Assembly: GCF_022867795.2 (NCBI RefSeq)
Contig: NZ_CP107006.1
Location: 1,674,001 to 1,738,000 of the forward strand
Length of the DNA: 64,000 nucleotides
From: Chitinophaga horti
Lineage (GTDB): Bacteria; Bacteroidota; Bacteroidia; Chitinophagales; Chitinophagaceae
Reading direction: 5' to 3'
Below, in pieces: positions 7,626 through 17,367 of the stretch; the first letter of the stretch is position 1; the number at the start of each line of letters is the position of its first letter. Made by a program: the position numbers and the translations under genes. The notes below the pieces were generated by a model. The model worked only from the letters and a program-made list of their open reading frames with translations. It did not search any database and was not told the origin of the DNA.

Positions 7626-10055
7626 ATGGACTCCAGGAGGGACTTTTTAAAGAAGGCTGCATTATTATCGGGCAGTGGCGTGTTCGCGGGACTGCCGGCA
7701 TCGGTACAACGCGCGTTGGCCATTGATCCGGCGCCGGGTAGTACGTTTGAGGATGCCGAGCATGTAGTGTTCCTTATGCAGGAAAACCGCTCGTTCGACC
7801 ACTGTTTCGGAACGCTGCGTGGCGTGCGGGGCTTCAACGATCCTCGCGCCATTACGCTGCCTTCGGGCAACCCTGTATGGCTGCAGGCCAACCAGGCAGG
7901 CGAAACGTATGCGCCCTTCCGGCTCGATATTAAGAACAGCAAATCCACCTGGATGAGCTCTTTGCCGCACTCCTGGGAAAACCAGGTAGATGCCCGTAAC
8001 CATGGTAAATACGATCAATGGCTGGTGTCCAAACGCTCTGGCAATAAAGATTATCGCCATATGCCGCTTACACTCGGCTATCATACCCGCGAAGACATTC
8101 CTTTTTACTATGCCATGGCAGATGCGTTTACTGTCTGTGATCAGCACTTCTGTTCTTCGCTGACTGGTACAACGCCCAACCGCCTGTACTTCTGGAGCGG
8201 CAATATTCGTCCGCCGCAAGAGCCGGACGCACACGCGGCGGTGCGTAACTCGGATATTGACTACGGCTCTGAGGCCACCTGGAAGTCCTTCCCTGAAAGA
8301 CTGGAGGAGGAAGGTATTTCCTGGCGCATCTATCAGAACGAAGTAAGCATCACTACCGGCTTTGAAGGCGAAGAAGAGCCCTGGCTGGCAAACTTTACCG
8401 ATAACCCGATCGAGTGGTTCCCGGCGTTTCATATTGGTTATGCCCGTAGTCACATGGCGTACCTCGAACGTCGTGCTGCACAGCTGAAACAGGAGATCGC
8501 GGCCGCGCCTTCTGATAAAAAGAAGGCGGAGTTGGATAAAGTGGAGCAACGCCGCAGCCAGTTTAATGCTGCTAATTACGACAAACTACCTGCTCATAAT
8601 AAAGCCTTACACGAAAAGGCTTTCACGACGAACGTCAACGATCCGCATTACCGCGAGCTCGAAACGATCAGTTATGACGAGAACGGCCAAACGCGTACGA
8701 TGCAGGCACCCAAAGGAGATGTGCTGCATCAGTTCCGTGAAGATGTGAAAACGGGCAAGCTGCCCACTGTATCGTGGCTGGTAGCGCCGGAGAACTTCTG
8801 CGATCACCCGTCGGCGCCCTGGTACGGCGCCTGGTATCTTTCAGAAGTGCTGGACATTCTCACACAAAACCCGGAAGTATGGAAGAAGACGATCTTCATC
8901 CTCACGTATGATGAAAACGACGGTTACTTCGATCACGTACCGCCGTTCGTGGCGCCCGATCCGAATGATCCGTCATCCGGTGCTGTATCTGCAGGCATCC
9001 GGGCAAAAGATGAATGGGTAACACGGGAGCAGGAGTTGCGGCGTAAAGACCTGGAGCCGCATGAGGCCCGTGAAAGTCCGATCGGCCTGGGTTACCGGGT
9101 GCCCTTTATTGTGGCCTCGCCCTGGAGCCGTGGAGGATATGTGAACTCCCAGGTATTCGATCACACCTCTGCGCTGCAATTCCTGGAAAAGTTCCTGAGT
9201 AAAAAAACGAAGAAGTCCATCAAAGAACCCAATATCAGTACCTGGCGACGTGCCGTTGCAGGTGATCTTACCTCAGTGTTCAGGCCGTATAATGGGGAGA
9301 AGATGGATTTGCCGGCGTTCCTGGAACGTAACGAAGTGCTGCAATCCATCTATGAGGCAAGGTTTAAGCCAGTGCCCGATAACTTTAAGGCACTTACACC
9401 GGCGGAGATCAAAAACTTCCGGAACACACCTTATGCACCGCGGCAGGAGAAGGGTACAAGGCCTTCGTGCGCGTTGCCTTATGAATTGCAGGTAACGGGT
9501 TCACTCAGCAGCGACCGTAAGTCGTTCGAGCTGACGTTCACAGCAGATAACAAACGTTTCGGAACGCAGGCCGCCGGCGCGCCATTCACGGTATACAAAC
9601 GTTCCGGCACTTTTAAGGTCAGCAATTTTGCCGTGGCAGCAGGTGAGGAGCTGAAGGCTTCCTGGCCGCTGGAAGGCGGACGATATGCGTTGGAAGTGTA
9701 CGGGCCTAACGGCTTTTACCGGCTGTTTAAAGGCAGCGATAAAGACGTTGTCTCTGACGTGCTGGTAAAACAACGACTGCCTGTAAGGGAACGGGGTGAC
9801 CGGTATGATAACCTTTTCGTAGGGATTAGTCTTTCACGGCCAGCCACATTGGTGCGGTCAGTAATAAGCCCTGGCCGGGTAGCGGCTACGCTAACGGCTA
9901 ATCCGCCTTATGTGGATGGTAACGTAAATTTGCAGGCGTCTTTCGGCTGGTACGATTTTTCACTCCTTGTTAAAGAAGATCCGCTGTTCGAACGTCGCTT
10001 TGCCGGCCGCTTCGAAAATGGCACCGAAGGGTTCAGTGACCCGGAAATGGCTTAA
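7626..10055 (+). CDS. Phosphocholine-type phospholipase C (Tat-exported)
   Basis: An 809-residue secreted phosphoesterase. The first 32 residues are a twin-arginine signal (SRRDFLKKAALLSGSGVF) ending near RALA. The catalytic phosphoesterase domain follows, with VVFLMQENRSFDHCFGTLRG (48-66), FCSSLTGTTPNRLYFWSG and a metal/phosphate cluster LTYDENDGYFDHVPP. Two C-terminal beta-sandwich repeats of the bacterial phospholipase C type (about 625-800) complete the usual length for the family. It should cleave phosphatidylcholine or sphingomyelin to phosphocholine in the periplasm or outside, possibly for phosphate or choline scavenging. No phosphate-regulon genes are visible beside it. The stop overlaps the convergent gene at 10052 by four bases. 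Confidence 0.92.
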   Translation: MDSRRDFLKKAALLSGSGVFAGLPASVQRALAIDPAPGSTFEDAEHVVFLMQENRSFDHCFGTLRGVRGFNDPRAITLPSGNPVWLQANQAGETYAPFRLDIKNSKSTWMSSLPHSWENQVDARNHGKYDQWLVSKRSGNKDYRHMPLTLGYHTREDIPFYYAMADAFTVCDQHFCSSLTGTTPNRLYFWSGNIRPPQEPDAHAAVRNSDIDYGSEATWKSFPERLEEEGISWRIYQNEVSITTGFEGEEEPWLANFTDNPIEWFPAFHIGYARSHMAYLERRAAQLKQEIAAAPSDKKKAELDKVEQRRSQFNAANYDKLPAHNKALHEKAFTTNVNDPHYRELETISYDENGQTRTMQAPKGDVLHQFREDVKTGKLPTVSWLVAPENFCDHPSAPWYGAWYLSEVLDILTQNPEVWKKTIFILTYDENDGYFDHVPPFVAPDPNDPSSGAVSAGIRAKDEWVTREQELRRKDLEPHEARESPIGLGYRVPFIVASPWSRGGYVNSQVFDHTSALQFLEKFLSKKTKKSIKEPNISTWRRAVAGDLTSVFRPYNGEKMDLPAFLERNEVLQSIYEARFKPVPDNFKALTPAEIKNFRNTPYAPRQEKGTRPSCALPYELQVTGSLSSDRKSFELTFTADNKRFGTQAAGAPFTVYKRSGTFKVSNFAVAAGEELKASWPLEGGRYALEVYGPNGFYRLFKGSDKDVVSDVLVKQRLPVRERGDRYDNLFVGISLSRPATLVRSVISPGRVAATLTANPPYVDGNVNLQASFGWYDFSLLVKEDPLFERRFAGRFENGTEGFSDPEMA

Positions 10056-10669
10056 TCCTTCGCGGCAAATAACATCTGCCAGTCCTGCGTCTGTTGCGCG
10101 GGCGGCAGGCTGTTGCTCAGCACGATGTCGGCTGCGCGTTCGCGTTGCCGCATGTTCTTTAATGCCGCCTGTAACACCGCATCCAGCCGCACTTCCCATT
10201 TCATTAACCATAACGGATCAACGTTTTTTAACACGCCGCCGAGATCGAATACGAGCATCGCGTAGAGGTCGTTGCGCACTGCATGTCCGAGCAACTGGTC
10301 TTTATCGAAATGAGCGATATAATCGGCAGGATAGAGGCGAAGGGCGAGGTAATTGCGTGCGTAGTCGTAGGCGGCGGCTTTGTCGGCAAAGTCCTGTTCA
10401 AAGGCGGCGGAGTCGTGCAGCAGTGATAAACGTGCCCGAACAAGGTCGGGCCATTCGGTCTCGGGTTGCTGCCTGCACTGGTGGGCCAGTTCTTCCAGCA
10501 CCAGCATGGCGAAACGGGTGGGTTCTCCCTGGATCTTCAATTCCCGGTAATTCAATGTATATAAAACCTCCCGTTGCCGGAAGTAATTGTCGATCACGGA
10601 AAGGAACCGCATATATTCCCGCTGTGAGAAAAAGGCGGCCCAGTAAGGTAAAAGGGCTTTCGGGTCCAT
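10052..10669 (-). CDS. Hypothetical protein, 205 residues
   Basis: I do not recognise this protein. It is soluble and mostly helical, rich in Leu, Ala, Arg and aromatic residues (MDPKALLPYWAAFFSQREYM, FDLGGVLKNVDPLWLMKWEV), with no signal peptide or membrane segment. Codon use resembles its neighbours. It overlaps the end of the phospholipase gene by four bases in convergent orientation and lies just downstream of the DUF4838 gene on the same strand (44 bp gap). It could be the last gene of the minus-strand exopolysaccharide transcript, or independent. Confidence 0.7.
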   Translation of the reverse strand: MDPKALLPYWAAFFSQREYMRFLSVIDNYFRQREVLYTLNYRELKIQGEPTRFAMLVLEELAHQCRQQPETEWPDLVRARLSLLHDSAAFEQDFADKAAAYDYARNYLALRLYPADYIAHFDKDQLLGHAVRNDLYAMLVFDLGGVLKNVDPLWLMKWEVRLDAVLQAALKNMRQRERAADIVLSNSLPPAQQTQDWQMLFAAKD

Positions 10670-10713
10670 CAGGTATAAAGGTTAGCGGAACCCAAGTTAT
10701 GATTTTTTTTAAT

Positions 10714-12963
10714 CTATAGTATGGTTATTTCGTCACAGCATAAACCCGGCTTCTTGTTTTCCGCACCCCTCCAGGCCGGAATGGCCGGTAAACATTTGGC
10801 TGTTACGCGTATGTAACGTACGCTGGTAGCGGGCACATTCAGCTGCACGTTCCGGATAGCGGCCGTGTAATCTTCTTCTCCCACGGCGGCCAGGTCTTGT
10901 CTGCCCGCGGGTTTGTAGGTTTTGCCATCCACCGAGGTTTCCACCATCACACTCACAGGCGCGAAAATGTAATGCCGCGCATCCTGCAAAAAGCTGGTTT
11001 GTACCCGTTGTATATTTTTAGCCTGACCAAGGTCGATAGTGGCCACCATATCCTGTCCGTAGAAGTACAGCCAGTTTGTGGAAAAATCCAGTCCGCCGGT
11101 GAGTCCGTCGGTGAGGGTGCGCTCGCCTTTGGCCGGATAGTCTTCTGAGTAAGGGAACTGCAGGTTTACCTTGGCGCCAAAGGCCATGCTGTTCAGCCAC
11201 TTCTTCGCGAAAATATCTGCCCACTCTTTCGCGTAAGCGTCGGGGGACAGGCCACCTTCGGACAATTCTGTTACGCCTGCCTTCTTTGCCTGTGCTACAA
11301 ACCGCTGTACGCGGGCAGGCCATTTTGGATTTACCACGTAGGCGGCGCCCTGCGGAACGAGGTAGCCGAACTTCTCCGCGCCGTAGAAGCGGGATTGCTG
11401 CAATACTACATATTCGAGCGACAAGCGCGTTTCGTATACACGTTCCTGTAAATACACATTGCCACCCACGGCCTGTTCTGCTTTGTCAAGCAGGGTAGAG
11501 TACTGGTCGAGCAGCTCCGGTTTCAGGTAACCAGCATTGGTGCCGCCGTAAATATCCAGCCGTGTTTTGCTGCTTTGCAGGCCTTTATGCAGCGCATCGA
11601 GGTATTCGATGATAAATGGACCCGCAGCGCCGTAGTAGTCGTTTAAAAAGGCTTTGCTGGCCGCCTGGAAGTCCAGGTCCTGCTTCCACAACAACTTCGC
11701 TTGTAAGTAGCTGTTATAAGCCGCCATATCGCTAAAGGTGGCACCGCTGCCCTGGGAGAATATGCCCTTCACGCCATTGTCTGCAAAGTAGCGCAGGTTC
11801 GGTTGTATCTGCAGGTAGTCGGGGAATGGGTTCAGGTAATTCGTGAACTGGGTAGTGTAATCCCAGATAAAGATGTTCGGCGTTTTAGCGGCCCATCCTT
11901 TTAAATCATTCCTGAAACTTGCTGCCGAAGCGCCGCTGCTGATAGGCTCGTGGCGATACACTGCAATGGTGCTCAGCATCACGAAAACATTGGCTGCAGG
12001 TTTTATATTCTTAGGAGGATGCACGGTTTGCTCGTACGCCAATGTGGTAATGTTCTGTTGCGGGAATTTAGCCGCCACGCGGTTCACAAAGCTGATGAGT
12101 GATCCCTGGTGACCGCCCTCTGCTGCGTTGATACGGCTACATTTATCGCAAGTGCAAAAGCCACCGCCGTCTTCCGGGCTCACCGACCAGTATAAGGCAT
12201 CAGGATTCTCCGCCATCGCGTTACGCAGCGATTCCGTAAGGATGCGCAGCACGTTGTCGTTACTCAGGCACAATTGTGTCGCTTGTCGTTTGCCGTTCAC
12301 CAGCGCATAGTATTCCGGATGCGTGGCGAAGTAGGTTTTGGGCGGCACAAGTTTAAAGAAAGAGTGCCCCCAGATACCCCAGAGGTCTTCGAAGCGATGA
12401 AGTTTATGCCAGTCGAGGTACTCTGCATCTGCAGAAGCAGGGTAGTAGCTTTCCCGGTATACAAAGGCCGGTTCCTGCCGGTTGTCGAGGTATTGCGGAA
12501 TGTTGATCGTTTTTGATGCGGGCGCGCTCGCAGGGGCGCTGGTGTATTTCTTACAACCAAGGTAGGTTTCCAGCAGCGTGTATACACCGTATAACACGCC
12601 TTTGCCACTGCCGCCCACAATAAATATGTCGCTCGCGTCGGAGCCTATCCAGAAGCCTTCGCCATTGATCTTCGTTTTGGTCAGTGCGTTCCCACGCGTC
12701 GTTTTACCAATGTAAATCGCCGACCGGTCTTTATTGTAAGCACTTTCTTTGATGATGTTCAGCGTGGCGCCCGACATCCGTTTCAGGTATTGTTGTAACA
12801 CTTCGGCCGAGCGGCTTTCTGCTTTGGAAGCCTCGTCTGGCACAATGATCACGTGCCGGGCTGCACCGTTCTGCACCAGGGTAATATCCCCCGCCTTAAT
12901 ATGGCAACCGGTGGTGATCAAAATTGCCATTATTCCTAACAAAGTCTGAAACGTAGTGCGCAT
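10714..12963 (-). CDS. DUF4838-domain lipoprotein, glycosidase-like, with C-terminal discoidin-type domain
   Basis: A 749-residue putative lipoprotein with lipobox LITTGC (Cys20). Residues about 25-150 resemble the alpha-glucuronidase N-terminal accessory domain (ARHVIIVPDEASKAESRSAE, GGSGKGVLYGVYTLLE). Residues about 165-520 form the DUF4838 barrel (YWSVSPEDGGGFCTCDKCSR, FIWDYTTQFTNYLNPFPD). Residues about 610-749 look like an F5/8-type carbohydrate-binding domain (LTDGLTGGLDFSTNWLYFYG, SVMVETSVDGKTYKPAG). It is probably anchored in the outer membrane and acts on a polysaccharide; the reaction is unknown. The gene is two bases from the TPR/barrel gene and is co-transcribed with the GT2 synthases, so it may trim or modify the exported polymer. 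Confidence 0.85.
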   Translation of the reverse strand: MRTTFQTLLGIMAILITTGCHIKAGDITLVQNGAARHVIIVPDEASKAESRSAEVLQQYLKRMSGATLNIIKESAYNKDRSAIYIGKTTRGNALTKTKINGEGFWIGSDASDIFIVGGSGKGVLYGVYTLLETYLGCKKYTSAPASAPASKTINIPQYLDNRQEPAFVYRESYYPASADAEYLDWHKLHRFEDLWGIWGHSFFKLVPPKTYFATHPEYYALVNGKRQATQLCLSNDNVLRILTESLRNAMAENPDALYWSVSPEDGGGFCTCDKCSRINAAEGGHQGSLISFVNRVAAKFPQQNITTLAYEQTVHPPKNIKPAANVFVMLSTIAVYRHEPISSGASAASFRNDLKGWAAKTPNIFIWDYTTQFTNYLNPFPDYLQIQPNLRYFADNGVKGIFSQGSGATFSDMAAYNSYLQAKLLWKQDLDFQAASKAFLNDYYGAAGPFIIEYLDALHKGLQSSKTRLDIYGGTNAGYLKPELLDQYSTLLDKAEQAVGGNVYLQERVYETRLSLEYVVLQQSRFYGAEKFGYLVPQGAAYVVNPKWPARVQRFVAQAKKAGVTELSEGGLSPDAYAKEWADIFAKKWLNSMAFGAKVNLQFPYSEDYPAKGERTLTDGLTGGLDFSTNWLYFYGQDMVATIDLGQAKNIQRVQTSFLQDARHYIFAPVSVMVETSVDGKTYKPAGRQDLAAVGEEDYTAAIRNVQLNVPATSVRYIRVTAKCLPAIPAWRGAENKKPGLCCDEITIL

Positions 12964-12965
12964 AA

Positions 12966-15839
12966 CTAGAATTTACGAAGGAACATCAGGTAAATATCGT
13001 ACTGGTTCTGGAACTGGCTGTCGCCAATCTTCTGGTTGATCCAGGTGCCGTTAATACTGAGCGTGTTCCGGTATTTGATGGTCTTCTGATAACCCGCGCC
13101 TACACTACGTGTAAGCAAACCCGATAACTGGGGAAAGGCAATCAAACGGCTACGGTCGTCCGGCGATGTACCCAGTCCCGCAAACACTGAGAGGAAGTCC
13201 TGTCCGCGGTTCATATAATAACGGGTCGTCAGGTTAAAGGAAGTATAAAAGTCAGAGGAGTCGCTGATGAAGTATGCGCGGCCATTCACCCAGAAGTCGT
13301 TAAAGGTTTTCGCCAGTGATACAACGCCCGCAATGCTCTCCACACTGTCTGCCTTCAGGTAACGGGCGCCGAGTTCCGCCTCAATATCGTGTTTAAAGGT
13401 TTTGAAGATGGAGTAGCCGAGTCGCAGCTGCGGAAACGCTACTTCGTTCGAGTAAGTTGCAATGCCGTAGCTGTACAGCGATTTGCTATGATTGATAAAG
13501 GCCTCCAGCTCGCCCTGTATACCCGTACCCTGCGCGCGGCCGGCGTAACTGATACGGCCGGCGATAGAACCGCGTTTAATGAAGCGTCGATACTCGAGGG
13601 TAGCTACCTGGTAGCGGTTGTCGGAGTAATCGTATTGGGTGTTCAGGTAATACAACCCAAACTGGTTCTTTAATGTTTTGCTGCGCAGGAAGTCGGCGTA
13701 ATCGGTGTTAGCCGCACTTCCATTCAGTTTTACCAGGCTATCGGCCGCCAGTGCTGCTTCTGCATAACGCTGCTGGTTCTCCAGCGACACGACGCGTTTC
13801 TGCAAAAAGGTTTCCTGCGATGGATAGTATCTTAAACCTTCCTGTGCTAATGCCAATGCGCTATCATTCTGTCCCCGGCTGCTGTAAATATTGATGCTGT
13901 ATAATAACGCCAGTGAATCGCGCCGGTTCATCGACAGCACTTTTCTAAATGCCTGTAATGCACTGTCCGGCTGATTGTTACGCTGGTATTCCTGCCCCTG
14001 TTGCAACAAACCGTCGGTATACGCAGTTTTGTAACGCAGCGTGAACGGGTAACGTTGCAGCAATTGTGCATTGATGTCGTTCGCTTCCGCATAACGTTTC
14101 AGTTCGGTGAGTGCGGCCGACTTTTTCAGCAGCAGGTCTTTGTTATCAGGATAATAGGAGAGGCCCTGGTCGGCATATGCCAGCGCGCTGTCGGCCTGTT
14201 TGGTGGCGCTTTGCAGGTTGATCATGTAGTTCAGCGCATCCAGGTTGTCGGGGGCCTGTGCGAGCACCAGTGCAAACTGCTGCCTGGCCATATCATATTC
14301 TTCCGACTGCATCAGGATGCGACCTGCGGTAAGTCGAAGGTCTACAAAGGTGGATGCATATCTTTCGTCGTTCGGATGGTTGTTCAGTAAAGTTTCTACG
14401 ATTTCGGCGGCTTCATCGTAACGTCCCATTTCCGCCAGTACGCTCGATTTTTTTGTGAGGAAGCGGGGATTGTTTGGGTAGTAAGACAGGGCGTTGTCCA
14501 GCGCTGTTAACGCCCGGTTGTAATCGCGGCGGCCAATGTAAGTATTAGCCAGCATGTCCAGCACGGTGGTGTCGGATGGGGATACCTGCCGCGCATTTTC
14601 CAGTTCGGCAATAGCCAGGTCGTATTGCTGTTGGGCCAGGTAATCGCGGCCGCTTTGAACTTTCAGGTAGGTGTAACGGTTGCGCAGGTCGGTAGAACCA
14701 GGGTTCAGCTGACGCAATCTGCCTGTAATGGTAGCGGCTTCGGTGAACTTACGGTCGGCTTCGAGTACATCCGCTTTCAGTCCCAACAAACGCTGATCGT
14801 TCGGGTTACTTTTTAATCCCCGGTTGATCCAGGCGAGTGCTTCGCGGTACGCACCACGGCTCATGCTAAGGCCAATCACTTTGTCCAGCGCAGCACGGTT
14901 GCCCGGACTTTTCTCCAATACGCTCTGGTACAGCATATAGGGATCGGTATCCGTATAATAGCCCGCAGCATCCATACGCAGTTGCGTTTCCATCTGCCGG
15001 GCCTTGCTATCGTTCGGGTAATACTTCAGTACTTCCTTTAAAGTGGCCAATGCATCGGGATAGGCGTGCATTTGTTCCTGTAAGCCCAGCTTCTTCATCA
15101 GCAGCTCATACGACTTGGGATTAGTCGCCAGTTCCGCATTTACCTGCTCCAAAGCACTGGTGTAGTTGCGGTTCTGCACGTACATCGTGGTGATCGCAGC
15201 CTTGGCCTCTTCGTTAGCAGGCTGTATCGCCAGTACTTTTTCGTAATTCGTTTTTGCCATTACGCTGTTGCCGGCGCGTTTGTATACATCTGCCGCCATC
15301 AGGTAATGGCCGATGTAAGCATTACGCACGGTGGTGTCCTCCGGGAAGCGGTCCAGCAGTTGTGGTGCATAGCTGTCGCCCCGGTAAAACTTACCGGAAG
15401 CGTCCATGATGCTGAGTTTTTTGAGCATCAGTTCTTTATCGTTCGGGAACTCGTACAAGGCTTCATCCACAAAGCAGCCGGCCTCTTCGTACTTCTTTTC
15501 CGTCATTTCAATATTGATAGCGTAGAAGTAGGCGTCGCGGTAACGCGGCGCTTTGGCAATCACAGCGTTTACCTGTACCCGTGCGTTTTTGTTATCGCCG
15601 GTAAGCATGTACAGTCTGCCCAGCAACAACTGCTGGTCTACGAAGTCGGGCTGTTTGGCCAGCGCCTGTTTCGACAATGCTATAGCCTTTGCATATTGTT
15701 TTTGTTTGGTCGCCTGCACGGCCTGTTCGTACAGGGCGTCGGCATCGCCGCTGCCTTTTTTAAACAGCTGCGCATGCGCGGTAAAGCCTGTCAGTAATAT
15801 CGTCGCAAATAGAATATATCTTAAAGATGCCATCATCAT
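12966..15839 (-). CDS. TPR-repeat outer-membrane protein with C-terminal YaiO-type beta-barrel
   Basis: 957 residues: signal peptide (LFATILLTGFTAHA, about 8-24), roughly 15-18 tetratricopeptide repeats (about 30-690; for example AIALSKQALAKQPDFVDQQL, ALDNALSYYPNNPRFL) and a C-terminal beta-barrel of YaiO type (about 700-957; alternating strands such as LYSYGIATYSNEVAF, ending YDIYLMFLRKF with terminal Phe). The periplasmic TPR scaffold fused to an outer-membrane pore recalls PgaA of poly-N-acetylglucosamine export, though the sequence family differs. Its stop is three bases from the DUF4838 start, and its start lies two bases from the GT2 stop at 15842, so all are in one transcript. Export pore is my best reading of its role. 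Confidence 0.85.
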   Translation of the reverse strand: MMMASLRYILFATILLTGFTAHAQLFKKGSGDADALYEQAVQATKQKQYAKAIALSKQALAKQPDFVDQQLLLGRLYMLTGDNKNARVQVNAVIAKAPRYRDAYFYAINIEMTEKKYEEAGCFVDEALYEFPNDKELMLKKLSIMDASGKFYRGDSYAPQLLDRFPEDTTVRNAYIGHYLMAADVYKRAGNSVMAKTNYEKVLAIQPANEEAKAAITTMYVQNRNYTSALEQVNAELATNPKSYELLMKKLGLQEQMHAYPDALATLKEVLKYYPNDSKARQMETQLRMDAAGYYTDTDPYMLYQSVLEKSPGNRAALDKVIGLSMSRGAYREALAWINRGLKSNPNDQRLLGLKADVLEADRKFTEAATITGRLRQLNPGSTDLRNRYTYLKVQSGRDYLAQQQYDLAIAELENARQVSPSDTTVLDMLANTYIGRRDYNRALTALDNALSYYPNNPRFLTKKSSVLAEMGRYDEAAEIVETLLNNHPNDERYASTFVDLRLTAGRILMQSEEYDMARQQFALVLAQAPDNLDALNYMINLQSATKQADSALAYADQGLSYYPDNKDLLLKKSAALTELKRYAEANDINAQLLQRYPFTLRYKTAYTDGLLQQGQEYQRNNQPDSALQAFRKVLSMNRRDSLALLYSINIYSSRGQNDSALALAQEGLRYYPSQETFLQKRVVSLENQQRYAEAALAADSLVKLNGSAANTDYADFLRSKTLKNQFGLYYLNTQYDYSDNRYQVATLEYRRFIKRGSIAGRISYAGRAQGTGIQGELEAFINHSKSLYSYGIATYSNEVAFPQLRLGYSIFKTFKHDIEAELGARYLKADSVESIAGVVSLAKTFNDFWVNGRAYFISDSSDFYTSFNLTTRYYMNRGQDFLSVFAGLGTSPDDRSRLIAFPQLSGLLTRSVGAGYQKTIKYRNTLSINGTWINQKIGDSQFQNQYDIYLMFLRKF

Positions 15840-15841
15840 GT

Positions 15842-17341
15842 TTAAGCAGTTTGTACTTTTTTCTTCTGTCCAAATCCCTGGCGCTGCATGTTGCCCCAGC
15901 TGTGTTTCTTACCAATGATAAAGAAGTAATATCCGCGCAAAGCAAAAAACACGATCAGTGGATGATATATCAATGGTTCGAGGAAGGCCATCACAGCCAG
16001 TCCCAGCACTTCTTTCCAGGTTTTGTAATAACGGTACGTGATGTGGTCCCACCAGATCGCCATGGTGGTGATCATGATCGAATAGAGATACACGAATAAT
16101 AGCAGGATGATCGCATAAGGCCAGTTGATCTGGTCGGTGGCAATCAGGTAGATGTAATAGAAGATACCGGTCACCTCGATAATAGGAGCGAGGAACTCGA
16201 ACAAAAGGTTATAGGGTAATACGACCAGGCCCAGTTGTTTGTAACGCGGATTAAAGATTACTTTACGGTGCATGGTGATAATTTCTGCCAGGCCGCGTCC
16301 CCAGCGCGTACGCTGGCGGCTGAAGATCTTCATGTTAGGCGGTCCTTCTGTCCAGCATTGTGTGGTCGGTATATAACGAATAGCGTATTTCAGCTTGTTG
16401 TCGATCATATAGGTACACATGCGGGTTACAATGTCCATATCCTCCGCAAAGGATTTACTGTCGTAACCGCCCGCCTTAATCGCTATCTCTTTATCGAACA
16501 AGCCCAAACCGCCGGATACGTTCGGCACGCAGTTGATCAGGCTCCAGCCCATTTTACCCAGTACATAAGCACGGATGTACTCCATTTCCTGGAAGCGGGG
16601 TAACAGCTGGCGCGGAGGCCTTACGCGCGTAATCACACCTTCGTCGATGTCGGAGCTGTTGGCCAGTCGCAGGGTAGCGCCGGTAGCAATAACGCGGGTA
16701 CTGTCTTCCACCACATGGATGTAACCACACTCCGGGCAAGGTTCACCCACTTCTTTGATCTTTTTGTCGTCCTCGTCCATAAAGGGTTTGATCATGCGAA
16801 GCAGGGTGTCTTTTTCGATGATACAATCCACATCCGTACAAAGGAAGTAATCGAAGGCCGCAGCGTTAATGCCTGCATTGGATGCATCTGCCTTACTTTT
16901 ACCATTCACTTTATCTACCACTACCAGTTTGTCATAAGCCGTGTTGCGAGACTTGAACAGGCGTTTTACGGGTTGTGATTTGATGCGTTCGTTGTAAGCA
17001 AAATCCACTTGCTCGAGTTCAAACTCGTTGATCAGTTTGTCGAGGGTATCGTCGGTACTACCGTCGTTCACGATGATGATCTCAAACTTCGGGTAGTTAA
17101 GGGTCATCAGCGAGCGCACGTTCTGGATAATGGTTACCGATTCGTTAAACGCCGGGGCAATGATGGAGATGCCCGGCGCCAGTGGCGACTGTAACAGCTT
17201 ATCATAGTCCACGTAACTATTCTTACGCTGGTACCTGATGATGCCTCTTAGTGAAAGCATGGCCAGCAGGGCGTACATGAATAACATGGTACAGCCGTAC
17301 ACAAACACAAAGCCTTCATAAAAATTTTTAAATAATTCCAT
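15842..17341 (-). CDS. Processive GT2 glycosyltransferase, membrane synthase (copy with CPEC insertion)
   Basis: Inner-membrane polysaccharide synthase of the cellulose/hyaluronan/PgaC class, 499 residues. An N-terminal membrane segment (about 11-31) precedes the GT-A domain with NDGSTDD (92-98), CTDVDC (168-173), the FAEDMD catalytic acid and the QRTRW product-channel motif. At least four C-terminal membrane segments follow. Compared with its neighbour paralogue it carries about 25 extra residues at 189-214, including PCPECGYIHVV, just before RVIATGATLR. The sugar polymer is not predictable from sequence. The gene lies in a tight minus-strand operon, 26 bp after the second GT2 gene. Confidence 0.92.
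   Translation of the reverse strand: MELFKNFYEGFVFVYGCTMLFMYALLAMLSLRGIIRYQRKNSYVDYDKLLQSPLAPGISIIAPAFNESVTIIQNVRSLMTLNYPKFEIIIVNDGSTDDTLDKLINEFELEQVDFAYNERIKSQPVKRLFKSRNTAYDKLVVVDKVNGKSKADASNAGINAAAFDYFLCTDVDCIIEKDTLLRMIKPFMDEDDKKIKEVGEPCPECGYIHVVEDSTRVIATGATLRLANSSDIDEGVITRVRPPRQLLPRFQEMEYIRAYVLGKMGWSLINCVPNVSGGLGLFDKEIAIKAGGYDSKSFAEDMDIVTRMCTYMIDNKLKYAIRYIPTTQCWTEGPPNMKIFSRQRTRWGRGLAEIITMHRKVIFNPRYKQLGLVVLPYNLLFEFLAPIIEVTGIFYYIYLIATDQINWPYAIILLLFVYLYSIMITTMAIWWDHITYRYYKTWKEVLGLAVMAFLEPLIYHPLIVFFALRGYYFFIIGKKHSWGNMQRQGFGQKKKVQTA
16700..16778 (-). other. In-frame insertion with CPEC motif in the GT2 synthase
   Basis: Codons for about residues 189-214 of the synthase are absent from its tandem paralogue at 17368. 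They encode an acidic/basic stretch with GEPCPECGYI. Two cysteines in CxxC spacing could bind a metal (perhaps as half of a site completed by a partner) or form a disulphide. The insert sits in the cytosolic GT-A domain between the donor-binding DxD and the acceptor region. Confidence 0.6.
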
Positions 17342-17367
17342 CGCCTGATATTTAGATCAATTGCACG

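Noticed and set aside
6629..10669. A multi-gene defence island around the SIR2-like gene
   Set aside because: The neighbours are a sugar isomerase, a Tat-exported phospholipase C and an unknown protein; none is a recognisable defence component.
10714..12963. Calling the DUF4838 protein a GH67 alpha-glucuronidase
   Set aside because: Only the N-terminal accessory domain resembles GH67; the central barrel is DUF4838 and the GH67 catalytic motifs are not recognisable.
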